Of a DNA stretch of 64,000 nucleotides, positions 22,243-32,320 are shown one piece after another. A model generated the notes under the pieces. The model was not told the origin of the DNA and did not search any database. It was given only the letters and a program-made list of their open reading frames with translations. The stretch's first letter is position 1. Each line of letters opens with the position of its first letter. A program made the translations under genes and the position numbers. Origin of the DNA: Epiperipatus broadwayi. Taxonomy: Eukaryota; Onychophora; Udeonychophora; Euonychophora; Peripatidae. The DNA is taken from the NCBI GenBank assembly GCA_028023455.1, contig JAQFVV010000017.1, positions 806,001-870,000 of the forward strand, read 5' to 3'.

Positions 22243-24776
22243 CCTCGCAGGAATGTTCCTCACTTCGGGGCCCTATTTGTAAACACATGGGGAACAGAAT
22301 AATGTGGATCATTAATTATATAGACCTGGACATTGATTATCTAGAACCAGGAAAATTGTCTGAACCACCCATTTTATACAACTGTCCCATGATAAAGGTT
22401 ATTATTTCAGGAATTGTTGTTAACACCTTAATTGATTCAGGCAGTCAAGCCTCCTTGTTGTCTGAAGAAACATATTTAAAAATTCAGTTAGCTGACCAAT
22501 CAATTCCAATTTTACCAACTAAGGTGATTAGGGTAGTACTTGCTAATGGAAAGAAGACCAAATTATCTAATAAACAAGTTTTTATTACACTAGAAATTAA
22601 TAGGTGCAAATTTGAGCATGTCTTTTTAATCATGCCAGGCTTGATTCATGAAGCCATAATTGGTTCGGATTTCATGACTCTAAATAATTGTTATATCAAT
22701 TACAGTGATGAAACTTTTGGATGTAAAGAGGAGATTTGCCCTCTTATAGTCAATTGTCATAGTCAGATGAATCAATTAATGACTATACAGGAGACAACAG
22801 TTGATGTAAATATTAAAGTTAGGTTAGATGGTTCATGTATTATTGGCACAGAATACTACAAACCATTTTTCCAATTGTTCCAGTATCGTGGTGTTTTTTC
22901 CAAAATACCTGGGATATTAAAAGGGTATGTTCATAGAATTAAGTTGAAAGATAATGAGCCTTTCCAGCAACGTACTCATAAGATTCCCTACCAATACCAG
23001 GCAGAGGTTCAGCAGCAAATTAACAAAATGATTGACTGGCAGATAATCAAACCCAGTCCTTCTGCTTATGTGAATCCATTAGTAGTTGTTAAAAAGAAAG
23101 ATGGATCCATAAGAGTCTGTCTGGATGCCCGTGCACTTAACCAGCATACTGTTCCCGAGCATGACATACCATCACCTATACAGGAGTTATTGACGAAGTT
23201 CAAAGGGAAGAGCATATTCTCCACATTTGATTTAACCGCCAGCTATTGGCAAATCCCACTCCATCAAAATGATCAAAAATATACGGCATTCCGTTATCAG
23301 GGCCAATCTTATATTTTTCAAAGGATGCCCTTTGGTTTAATTAATAGTGGGGCTGGACTTATCAGATGCTTGAATATGGTCTTTTCAAAAGAACTGAAAA
23401 ACTTGTTAGTTATATACATCGATGATATTGTCATTGCTTCGGAAAATTTAAGTGATCATTTAAAGCATCTTAGCCTGTTTCTTGGTGAATGTTCAGACAA
23501 TAACATAAAAATTAACTTAGAAAAATGTATTTTAATTGCACGAGAAATCTCTTTTCTTGGTCATTTAGTTAGTGCGGAAGGGGTCAAACCTCACCCAGAC
23601 AAAATTGCCGCCATTCAAAGATTTCCCATACCTAAGACCAAAAAGCACTTAAGATCGTTTTTGGGACTGTGTAACTACTATCACAGGTTTTATAAAAAAT
23701 TTTCCTGTGATACCATACATTTATCTGTTTTATTAAAAAAGTATGAAAAGTGGAGGTGGACCCAGGAACATACAAGGGAATTTGAAATTATTAAAGATAA
23801 CTTTTTAAAGACCGTAATTTTAGCCTATCCAGATTTAAGTAAAGAATTCTATTTGCAAACCGACAGTAGTGGGTTCGGTTTAGGGGTGATTTTATACCAA
23901 ATGAATGAAAATAAAGAACCTAGAGTTTTATATTTTTTAAGCCGACATTTAAGGGGGGCTGAACTTAATTATACAACTACAGAGAAAGAGGCATTAGCTA
24001 TTGTGTGGGGATTCCAAAAACTTAGACAAATTTTAATAGGATCAAAAATTATAGTATTAACTGATCACCGTAGTTTGGAGTTCCTCAACAGGAGTTACCT
24101 CAATAATGATAGATTAATTAGATGGAGCCTCTATCTTCAACAATATCAATATGAAATCATCTATTGTTCAGGACAGGATAATGTCATTGCCGATATTCTT
24201 AGTCGCAATCCTGTTTCTGTTAAGTATCAAAACCCCAATACTGAAAATATAATCATTTGTAACATATCCAGTTTGTTAGAGGAAGAAATAGTTAGGGATT
24301 ATACAAATTTGGATATACTACAAGCTCAGGATGATAGACTAAAAAGAATAATTAATTTCTCATCAGATCCAGCTAAACTAGATCATAAAAGTAAATATGC
24401 AGATAGAATTAGAGAGGGATATCGTTTTAAAGATAGGATTTTAATGAAGAAATTAAAAAGGGGGGATGAAACTTCCTGGAGAGTAATTATTCCTGCATGT
24501 TTAGTAAATAAACTAATAGATTATGTGCACTCCCAGTATGGACATTATGGATTTCAGAAAATTAAACCTATTATAAAGAAACATTTTTATTTTCCTAAAA
24601 TGTCTGAGTCCATTGCCCATAGACTTAGGGAATGCGAAATTTGCTTAAAAACCAAGTTCCAAAATAAATCATATGTGGGAACACTTCAACCCATACTGCC
24701 CAGCCCAATGAATTATTGGCACTGGACTTTTATGGACCACTTCCACCTTTCAACCGTCAAAAATTTATTCTTGTAA
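22221..24776 (+). CDS. pol: Gypsy Pol: protease, reverse transcriptase, RNase H, integrase zinc domain
   Basis: The first ATG is at 22287; residue numbers count from it (829 residues). The protease active site is LIDSGSQ with D at about 50. The RT has WQIIKPSPSAYVNPLVVVKKKDGSIR-type entry motifs and the catalytic YIDD at 377-380 (LVIYIDDIVIAS). RNase H begins with LQTDSSGFGLG (D about 526) and contains the TEKEALAIVW motif. The integrase N-terminal H2C2 zinc site has H748, H753, C783 and C786. The frame then runs out of phase at about 24705-24715: the residues expected after this point continue in another frame (24716-25510). All visible catalytic residues up to the break are intact. Confidence 0.95.
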   Translation, partial: RGIKLKRTSQECSSLRGPICKHMGNRIMWIINYIDLDIDYLEPGKLSEPPILYNCPMIKVIISGIVVNTLIDSGSQASLLSEETYLKIQLADQSIPILPTKVIRVVLANGKKTKLSNKQVFITLEINRCKFEHVFLIMPGLIHEAIIGSDFMTLNNCYINYSDETFGCKEEICPLIVNCHSQMNQLMTIQETTVDVNIKVRLDGSCIIGTEYYKPFFQLFQYRGVFSKIPGILKGYVHRIKLKDNEPFQQRTHKIPYQYQAEVQQQINKMIDWQIIKPSPSAYVNPLVVVKKKDGSIRVCLDARALNQHTVPEHDIPSPIQELLTKFKGKSIFSTFDLTASYWQIPLHQNDQKYTAFRYQGQSYIFQRMPFGLINSGAGLIRCLNMVFSKELKNLLVIYIDDIVIASENLSDHLKHLSLFLGECSDNNIKINLEKCILIAREISFLGHLVSAEGVKPHPDKIAAIQRFPIPKTKKHLRSFLGLCNYYHRFYKKFSCDTIHLSVLLKKYEKWRWTQEHTREFEIIKDNFLKTVILAYPDLSKEFYLQTDSSGFGLGVILYQMNENKEPRVLYFLSRHLRGAELNYTTTEKEALAIVWGFQKLRQILIGSKIIVLTDHRSLEFLNRSYLNNDRLIRWSLYLQQYQYEIIYCSGQDNVIADILSRNPVSVKYQNPNTENIIICNISSLLEEEIVRDYTNLDILQAQDDRLKRIINFSSDPAKLDHKSKYADRIREGYRFKDRILMKKLKRGDETSWRVIIPACLVNKLIDYVHSQYGHYGFQKIKPIIKKHFYFPKMSESIAHRLRECEICLKTKFQNKSYVGTLQPILPSPMNYWHWTFMDHFHLSTVKNLFL

Positions 24777-25510
24777 TGTATGATGTTTTCACTAAGTATG
24801 TATCTGCTTACCCAGTTCCAAAAACAGATGCCAAAAATGTGGTGAAGTGCTTGGAAACATATCAAATTCCATTAGTAGGAAAGCCTGCTTCGATACTTAC
24901 CGATCACGCTACTGCATTCATCTCTGGTACATGGAAAAAGTGGGGTAAAAAGCAAAATATTCAACATATCATGTGCTCAATTAGAAATCCCCAATCCAAT
25001 CCAAGTGAGAGAATCATGCGTGAAATAAGCAGGTTATTCCGAGTTTACATAGAACGGGATCACAAACAGTGGGTCAATAAATTACCACAAGTTATTAACT
25101 ATATAAATACAACTATAAATGAATCTACGAGGATGTCTCCAATTAGGCTACACTTTGGCAGACCCGAACCTTTATTAATAAAAACACCATTACCAGTAAT
25201 AGAGGAAAATATTGATGTAGAACATGACCAAGCAATGGCTAGAATTAACCTGAAAAAGATGGGTGATAAACGCAATCATTGTTCCAAAACCGGTCCACAT
25301 CCTTTTAAAGTCCACGATTTAGTCTTAATTAGAACTCCCCATGTGAGCAATCTCCAGAAGAATATGTTTCGAAAATTTATGTCTCTTTATGAAGGCCCCT
25401 ATGAAATTGTAAAACAGGTGGGTGAGAATGCATTTTTAGTCTCAACCCCTGATGGAACACGAGGTACCTACAATGCCCGAAGCTTACTACCGTATCCTAA
25501 ACAAAATTAA
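24716..25510 (+). CDS. pol: Gypsy Pol C-terminal part: integrase catalytic core and tail
   Basis: This 264-codon frame continues the integrase after a one-base frame change. It starts ALDFYGPLPPF, giving the first catalytic Asp at about residue 4. The second is in ILTDHATAF (D63), and the Glu is in NPSERIMRE (E98). The 35-residue spacing matches D,D(35)E. The C-terminal part (VHDLVLIRTPHV, YEGPYEIVKQVGENAFLV) matches the usual integrase tail. No chromodomain and no envelope gene follow. It overlaps the preceding frame by 61 bp, and the first ATG is probably not a real start. Confidence 0.9.
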   Translation: MALDFYGPLPPFNRQKFILVMYDVFTKYVSAYPVPKTDAKNVVKCLETYQIPLVGKPASILTDHATAFISGTWKKWGKKQNIQHIMCSIRNPQSNPSERIMREISRLFRVYIERDHKQWVNKLPQVINYINTTINESTRMSPIRLHFGRPEPLLIKTPLPVIEENIDVEHDQAMARINLKKMGDKRNHCSKTGPHPFKVHDLVLIRTPHVSNLQKNMFRKFMSLYEGPYEIVKQVGENAFLVSTPDGTRGTYNARSLLPYPKQN

Positions 25511-25631
25511 ATCTGTAAGATTAAATGTATTAACTTCTAAAGAGAAGTATGATATAGACCTAACAATACAATAAGAAATATTAGTAATATATGTGTTATT
25601 TTATTTTTTATTTTTCCTAACGGTGGGAGAA
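25511..25631 (+). other. Gypsy 3' untranslated region and polypurine tract
   Basis: Short AT-rich sequence after the pol stop, ending with the purine-rich run GGTGGGAGAA at about 25622-25631 directly before the 3' LTR. A purine tract at this position primes plus-strand DNA synthesis in LTR retroelements. Confidence 0.75.
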
Positions 25632-28600
25632 TTGTAACCTAGTGTTATTGACACTTGGTCTATTTAGCATCGTTTCCACAGGAAAACAATGCTATCTTTT
25701 TCTAGAAAATAAAAAATTAAAATAGTAATAATATTAAGTGATTAATAAAATAGGCTATTACTCACTTTAACATGTTTTAAGCCAATAACTAATAAATTTA
25801 GTAATTTAATGTCATTTTGAAAAAGAGCATAAATAATTAATTAAAAATATTAACCATAAGAGCAATTTAATATAGTATAAAAGCACAAATTATAAACAGT
25901 AATTGATTTAGATGGACAAGAGGGGGGATAGATGAGTATCTTATCATAATACAATAGCTTCTGGTAATTTTATTTTTTAAATTATTTAGATAATAGTGTA
26001 TACAGAAATATACAACACAAATAAATCTTGTTAATTAAGTGTATTTATTATTTTTCATTATTTGTCAAATTACCTTGTAATCTCATTTAAATCATACAGA
26101 AATATATAACTGTAATAAGTTTTTTTTTTCCCCTTTCTTTTGTTTATGTATAATTAAATGAATTTTTCTCTGTAAGAGGTCGCTAAAATAAAACAAGACC
26201 GCCAAAAACTGGAAAAAACTTTAGTCTGCTATTTAGTCTTCAAGAAGGAGTGAGTACTGAAATTCGGTAACAAAATTTTTTATATTTTTATTGCAGAAAT
26301 AAATATCAGTCCATTAAATGTTTGATAATATCATGTTTGGCTAATTTTAATTGATAGGATATTCTGCTTTTCTATGTCCATCGACCTATTATAAAGTTTT
26401 TTATACTAAAAGATTATACTATCGTGTGCTAAAGTTTAAAATGACCGTATTGACTACAGTAATCACTGAAAGCGTCATTATGTTTAAAGTAAATAATATA
26501 AATAATTTCCAGCAAATAAACAATTATTTATTAACTTTACCTTATTTGATAATTTTTTCTTGGTATAAAAGAAAAATTTATAATTTAAAAGACATATTAT
26601 AAAAGCTAAGGAAAGTTAACTATAAAATTTCGCGCTCTTTTTAAACTGACATTGTCTGCATTTAAAAATAATGTAAGCTCCCCACGTTAAAATATAATTT
26701 ATTCAATGAAAATTATCTAGAAATAATATGAATGATAAAGGATATTTACTTATGCACCTATATATTTTTAAAAGGAAAATATAAATTTTCTCAAGGCAAG
26801 TATTGAAAAATTTGTATGCGTGCATATTACGGAAAATTCATTATTGAAGAAGACTTATAATTCATAGAGTAGGAAAAAAAAACTATCAACATAAGTGACT
26901 TAATTATAACTTTAAAATAATATGTTATATTATACCTCAACTAGAATCATTAAAACTTTCTATCTACGTGAGTCAGCTGCAGCCTTATAATAATAATATT
27001 TCATAAAAGTCGCGCATTAGTTTTATTCTTAAGCCAGCTAGCTAAATAAAAATGATACGTATCGCCAATATTAAAAAGAAAAGAATTCTACATGTGATCG
27101 TCAATCGTCCAATATTCGTCATGTTAAGTTATGTATTGTCTTTCTTGGATCCCAAAATTATATAAGTTAATTCAAAGAAGAATTAATATCCAACGCTGAT
27201 TATGATTTCTTTGCTTGAATTATTAAATGCACCAGAATGGATGCAACTTTCATAGAAATGATATAATAAAATGTGTTTCTTGTTTTAAATTTTTGCTTCG
27301 TGAACTACGAAAGGATCAAATTCTTCATCTAAATAAAGTGCCCAACGGAAAAACATTTTTCTAGAAAGATAATAAACACTTGTTAAGTAATATTTTTTAT
27401 TTGAAAAATTATGTATATTTTTTTATCAACAGGTTAAAAGATGTATATTCAAGTAGTATTTAAATGACCTTGTAATCATAAAGGTATGTTTTCTTTTAAT
27501 TATATTAGGTTAAATTTATATTTGACATGGAAAATATTTTTATAAAATGTGTTTACTTATGATAGGCAATTATGGGTATAAATTTATATGTTAAATGCGT
27601 AAAAGTGGAAAAGTTTAGTTACTTAATAGATAAAATATCTAGTTAAAATTATCAGAAGTAATTAAAAAGAAGTGCTATACAGAATCTTATTTATTTAAAG
27701 TTTAAACAAATTTATACTATGTTAATTGCGGAATTTATTCCCAATTATTTTTTTTATTAACGCATTCACTTAATTTAGTTCAAAATACTATATAACCAAT
27801 TACTTGTTGAATGTTTCTTTGGCAAAAGTGAAAATTATTATGTTTATTTTGTATTATCCATTGATTACAGACGTTGATTTAAGTATACCCCGGAATATAA
27901 ATTTTGTGTAATTAGTGTATTTGCTTGTCTTGCCCTGAATAGCATCAGTATATGATTAATATTCACATTAGTAATAATTGTATGTATTTATTTTGAGGGA
28001 TGGAAAATAATCTCCCCAAAAGCTTTATTTTTCATGAGGGGAATAAATAAATCTAGAATTCGGGTATGGTTATAACCGAAGCGATCGCTTCCCAGAGCCA
28101 GGACGATCAGCCATTTATACCGTATTTAGTTTATTTCGTTCGGTAAAATCCCATGAGAGGATTATATTGGTGTGTGTTCCTATTAGGCCCAGGTAAGAGG
28201 CAAGGACCCACCAAACTATTTTAATATAGTCGTTAACTCTTCGTATCTACGGTATTATTCCCTTTTCCTCATGAGAAAATAGAGATAATTCCACCACGGA
28301 AGGTGTAGAATATTGTGTTTTATTTAAAAAGTTATGGCAAGATAACGGGTATACTGGAGGTAAATTCCTTCTGATCCATTTAGTAAAAATAGAGTGCTAG
28401 TATATATGATCAATGTCTGGATTGTGCATCGGAATAGTGCGGGTAATCCACACATAAGTCAATGGAGAGAATAAGTTTAAATTTGCGTGATTTATAAATT
28501 TTTATTTGCCAAAGGAGGGTTCAAATACTAAGTTTAATTCAAGTTAATTATTAAGTAGCACTCACAATATAACTTATACGGAGAAGAACAGTGTGTATAA

Positions 28601-30199
28601 CAACTTCAGTTGTTATTCAGGTAAACATTAAAAATAATAAGTGTAATTTCTGATAAATAACCCATAAATTATAATAAGTTATCTAAATAAAAAACTGTCG
28701 TTTAGTTAAAGATACGATGATAATAATCGTTTGTACGCATTGCCTAGAATCCAATTATTTTTATTTTAAAACAAATAGTCAGAATAAAGTTAAGCAGCCG
28801 TTCATATAAGATACACTCAACTGATAAGTTAGTGTATCGACAATAATATTTAATTTGTTATAATTAATATGAGTCAATGTATAACAAAGATGAAGAAGTA
28901 GTTCGAATCTAAGTCTAAAAGCATAGACTAATTATTATTAGTTATTATTTTGTTTTATCCATATGGGATCAACTAAAGTGTAAATTTTTGTTTATTATGT
29001 TAATCCTAAGGGATCGTTTTTGTTAAATTGTAAGAATAAATTGGAATATTGTTGAAATTTAATAATAAATATAGTCTTATTAAAAGCTGTTTTGAGTCAT
29101 TTTTCTTATGTGCTAAATAAAAGTATATCTGCATAATACTTGCAATACTTTCTTGAGTCCAAAAATTATTTATGAGATCTCAAATTAAATACACTAGATA
29201 GACAATTTTAAGCAGATCAGAATATTTCATTCTATTTTAATTTAATAAGAATTATTTATGGAATTGAAACTTCAGACCAAAACATTTTATTTTATGTGTG
29301 TGTAAAATCACCTTATTCCCAAACTAATATATTCGAATGCATATTGTTCCATACACATTTAAGTGAAGTGTCTAAGTATTAAATCTTAGTTAATTATTGT
29401 GTTGTCATGGGTGATGGAAGGACACAAAAGCACCCTTGTCTTTTCATCATTCCAACTGAGATTCTGGATTATAAATTGGCAGTATTATTCAAAATTATGC
29501 GTTGTCATTGAATAGGGTCATCATCTCGTTAAATATTTATAGTAGTTGATATGTGGATGAAGACACCTGGAATTTAAATAAGTTAAATGTTTTCTATAGC
29601 CAACCAGAGTGTCAGTTCTATTGGACAACACAATACTGCCGAGCAATTTTAGTAAATATAACAGAGAACCCTGAGATTAGTGTCAGTATTATAAGTGCTC
29701 TTAAAGAGAGAATTGATTCAGTATGATTAATATTACAAGTGTGGCATGGCTAAAGAGATGGAAACTTTTAATTGTATAATAATAAAATATTGAGAGCATA
29801 TGGGCTAATTACTGAATGTTTTAATTTAGTCAGTAATATTAACAATGAAATAAAATCATCATCATCATTGTCGAACAGTGCAAGTACTTATAGCGCAGAG
29901 AATGTATTTTAGATAGAGAGAGAGAATGTTAGTTTATTCTAAATTGTTTTATTAAATCTATTATATTAATGATAATTATTTTTTTTATTCTATCTCTGTC
30001 TGAGCTGCATATCTCTGTAGCCGAATTATATAACTAACCTAACGAAGAGCTATAAAATATCATAGTAGAGAATAGAGGGTTTGGCTACCCGTCCGATTTA
30101 CTTTAATAGAAGCCGTGCTCATTGATTTTACCGGGTTATAATAATAGCCTGTACGTTCTATATAAGTGATAGGAACGTATTTCTTTTATTGGGTTAGAA
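25632..30199 (+). repeat. Gypsy 3' LTR
   Basis: This near-identical copy of 14868-19442 has the same TTGTAACC start and GGTTAGAA end and is about 7 bp shorter overall. Differences seen by eye are single-base changes and short indels, such as a homopolymer length change near 26880 and a changed block near 25755-25765. It is followed directly by (AT)n. Confidence 0.9.
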
Positions 30200-30260
30200 T
30201 ATATATATATATATATATATGATCCATTAAAATAGAATATATATATATATATATATATGA
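30200..30260. repeat. (AT)n microsatellite, tandemly duplicated with GATCCATTAAAAT
   Basis: Two (AT)n blocks, each followed by GATCCATTAAAATRGA, stand in tandem (about 36 bp per unit). The second unit leads into the plus-strand RTE fragment. This marks the right edge of the nested insertion and may be a duplicated target or a microsatellite expansion. Confidence 0.7.
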
Positions 30261-31910
30261 TCCATTAAAATGGACTGAATATCTAGAATTTTGTAAATGG
30301 AATGTAAAAGAGTTAATAACAATGATATAAGAAAATATAATTGTTAATTAGCAAAGAAAGCTATTGGAGAGAATTAAAGTATTAAAAATGTAAAATGACA
30401 TATTAGGTTTGGTAAGAAATTTATATCTGCAATAAGAAGAAAAGATGGAACTATTGCTAAAAAAAGAGATGATGTAAAACATCTGGAAGGGTTTTATAAA
30501 TATTACATCTTTTGAATTACCCAGGATTTTAAATAAATCCATGAGACATGCAATTAAATCTTAGAAGCAGAATAACACTTGGATAATGATGGAACTACAA
30601 TTGATATCTTAAAAGAAGCAAGTGAAGAAATAGAAAAATTGTTAACAAAGTTATACTCAAACGTCTAAATAATAAAAATGAGCAGATGATTGAAAGAATG
30701 TAATATTTATATTATTATAGACTGACCAACCTTTTAACAGTTTTATGCAAAAATTTTACCAGAATTACAATTTATCTACAGTAAACTTTGGATTTTAAAC
30801 AATCGAAAGAATGGACTGGATTCTAAAGTTATTTTAGTATAGTGATTCACGTCCAAGTATTGAGAGAAGTTATAGAAAGGACCAATGAACATGAGTTAAT
30901 ATTATGCTTTGGATTTTTAGATTTTGAAAAGAATTCTATAAGCATTTCTTCAATAATTAAAACATTGGATCATTAAGATATATACCCACGATATTATCAT
31001 ATTGCAAAGAATATTTATCAAAACACAACAGTGATACAAAGAAGATTAACCCTAAGAAGTGTTTATGGCAGGGTGACCATATCTCTAAAACTTTTACATC
31101 AGTTTTACAAGAAATATTTTGTGGATTAAAATGGTAAGAGTCGTAGAGATTTTGAAAATGATGTAATTACTTTTGCAAATAATGCTTCGGATCTTGAGGA
31201 AATGTTGCAAGAATTATCAGATGAAAGTAAAAAAGTATGACTAAAGATAATTGTTAAGAAAAGTAATCTTCAGTAGGTTTTTTCAAAAGAAGAAAATAAA
31301 GATTGATAATGATAAATTAGAAAAAGTTAACAAGTATAAATATATTAGTCATGTTATTAATACTGTTGAAAACATATTGCATGAAATTAATCCTAAGATT
31401 AAACTTGGATGGAGAGCTTTTGATAGAAATAACTTGATATTAAAAGGAAATATGCCTATGTATTTGAAAAGGTTTTAATAAATGTGTTTTAAAAGTTCTT
31501 ACTTATGGATCTAAGACTTGCACAATTAACAGAAGAACAATATAGAGACTTCAGACCACTCAACTAACTATAGAGAGATGGATATATATTAAAAATAATA
31601 ATAAGAGATCATAAATGAAATATATAGGTGAGAGAACATCAGGAGTTACTGATATTGTTGAAAGAATTGAGAGATTGAAGTGAAGCTGGGTTGAACATAT
31701 TACTAAAAGAAGCCATAGTACATGGATTGTTAAAAACTTAAACCGTATTCCAAGGAATTGTAAAAGACCTAGAAAGAGACCATATTTGAGGTGCATGGAT
31801 GAAGTAATGCTGGATTATGTGGAAAAGAGAAGTTTGGAGAATGTAGATTAATTTTAGAGAGACATCCATCTTACATTGGATTGATATTGGTTAAAAGTGA
31901 TGATGATAAA
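30220..31910 (+). pseudogene. RTE-type LINE, RT half of the split plus-strand copy
   Basis: Plus-strand broken frames match the minus RTE copy from its NDALKRIEYLEFCK position onward. They include a linker, an IRRKDG-like segment near 30430-30450, RT remnants (the VRQGD region decayed near 31060, the catalytic FADD lost), and a 75-codon frame at 31251-31478 with DNDKLEKVNKYKY and INPKIKLGWRAFDRNNLILK. The end carries degraded WAGHI and RRDDNRW equivalents near 31680-31740. It starts where the fragment at 11725-12389 stops, in the same orientation and with similar decay. The 3' end is a GTGATGATGATA-type tail at about 31900. Confidence 0.75.
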
Positions 31911-32240
31911 AAGAAAAGCAACCTTATTTTTTAATGAATTAGAAGAAAACACTGAAACTTTAGGAAAATGAAATCAAGATGCACATGTACTATTAAAATT
32001 CTTTGATGTTAAGATTACTATTTTAATATATCCAGTGATTGAATTATAATTATTTTTGTAAGTCAATGTTAATTTAATTATTCTATATTCTCAGTAGAAA
32101 ATGACAGCTTAAGACAAAATTCTCATTCATCCAACAAAAGTTAGTTAACTAAATTATACATATCTATTATTTTCTAATCATGTTCAAGATTAATCCTACT
32201 AATTATTAAGAGGTGTTTTTTTTTTTTTTCATATGTCAAA
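31911..32240. other. Anonymous AT-rich DNA
   Basis: No gene or repeat recognised; a poly-T run at about 32217-32230 precedes the tRNA-like gene. Confidence 0.5.
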
Positions 32241-32311
32241 GCGTTGACCGGGAAGCGAACCCGGACCAGCTTCTTGGAAGGCAGCTATGCTAACTGCTAG
32301 GCCACCAACGC
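32241..32311 (-). tRNA. tRNA-Gly(UCC)-like gene, possibly a pseudogene
   Basis: The minus strand gives a 71-nt cloverleaf. The 7-bp acceptor is GCGTTGG/TCAACGC with one G-U pair. The anticodon loop is CTTCCAA with TCC at the anticodon. The T arm is a perfect CCGGG/CCCGG stem with loop TTCGCTT, and the B box is GGGTTCGCTTCCC. The D stem has mismatches, and the anticodon stem has one A-G mismatch (GCTGC/GAAGC). These argue for a pseudogene or a tRNA-derived repeat. No terminal CCA is encoded. The acceptor helix continues into the flanks as a further perfect 9-bp inverted repeat (ATATGTCAA/TTGACATAT). Confidence 0.65.
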
Positions 32312-32320
32312 TTGACATAT

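Larger units (their letters stand above)
14868..30199 (+). mobile_element. Ty3/Gypsy LTR retrotransposon with 4.6-kb LTRs, 15.3 kb in total
   Basis: Two direct repeats of about 4.57 kb (14868-19442 and 25632-30199) flank an internal region with a primer site, Gag, Pol in Gypsy order (protease, RT, RNase H, integrase) and a polypurine tract. RT before integrase places it in Ty3/Gypsy rather than Ty1/Copia. The flanks on both sides are (AT)n, so a 4-bp TATA target duplication (14864-14867 and 30200-30203) fits but cannot be proved. The LTRs are nearly identical along their length, so the insertion is recent compared with its neighbours. One stop and two frame changes in the coding region suggest that this copy cannot make all its proteins, unless they are sequencing errors or recoding signals. 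Confidence 0.95.
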
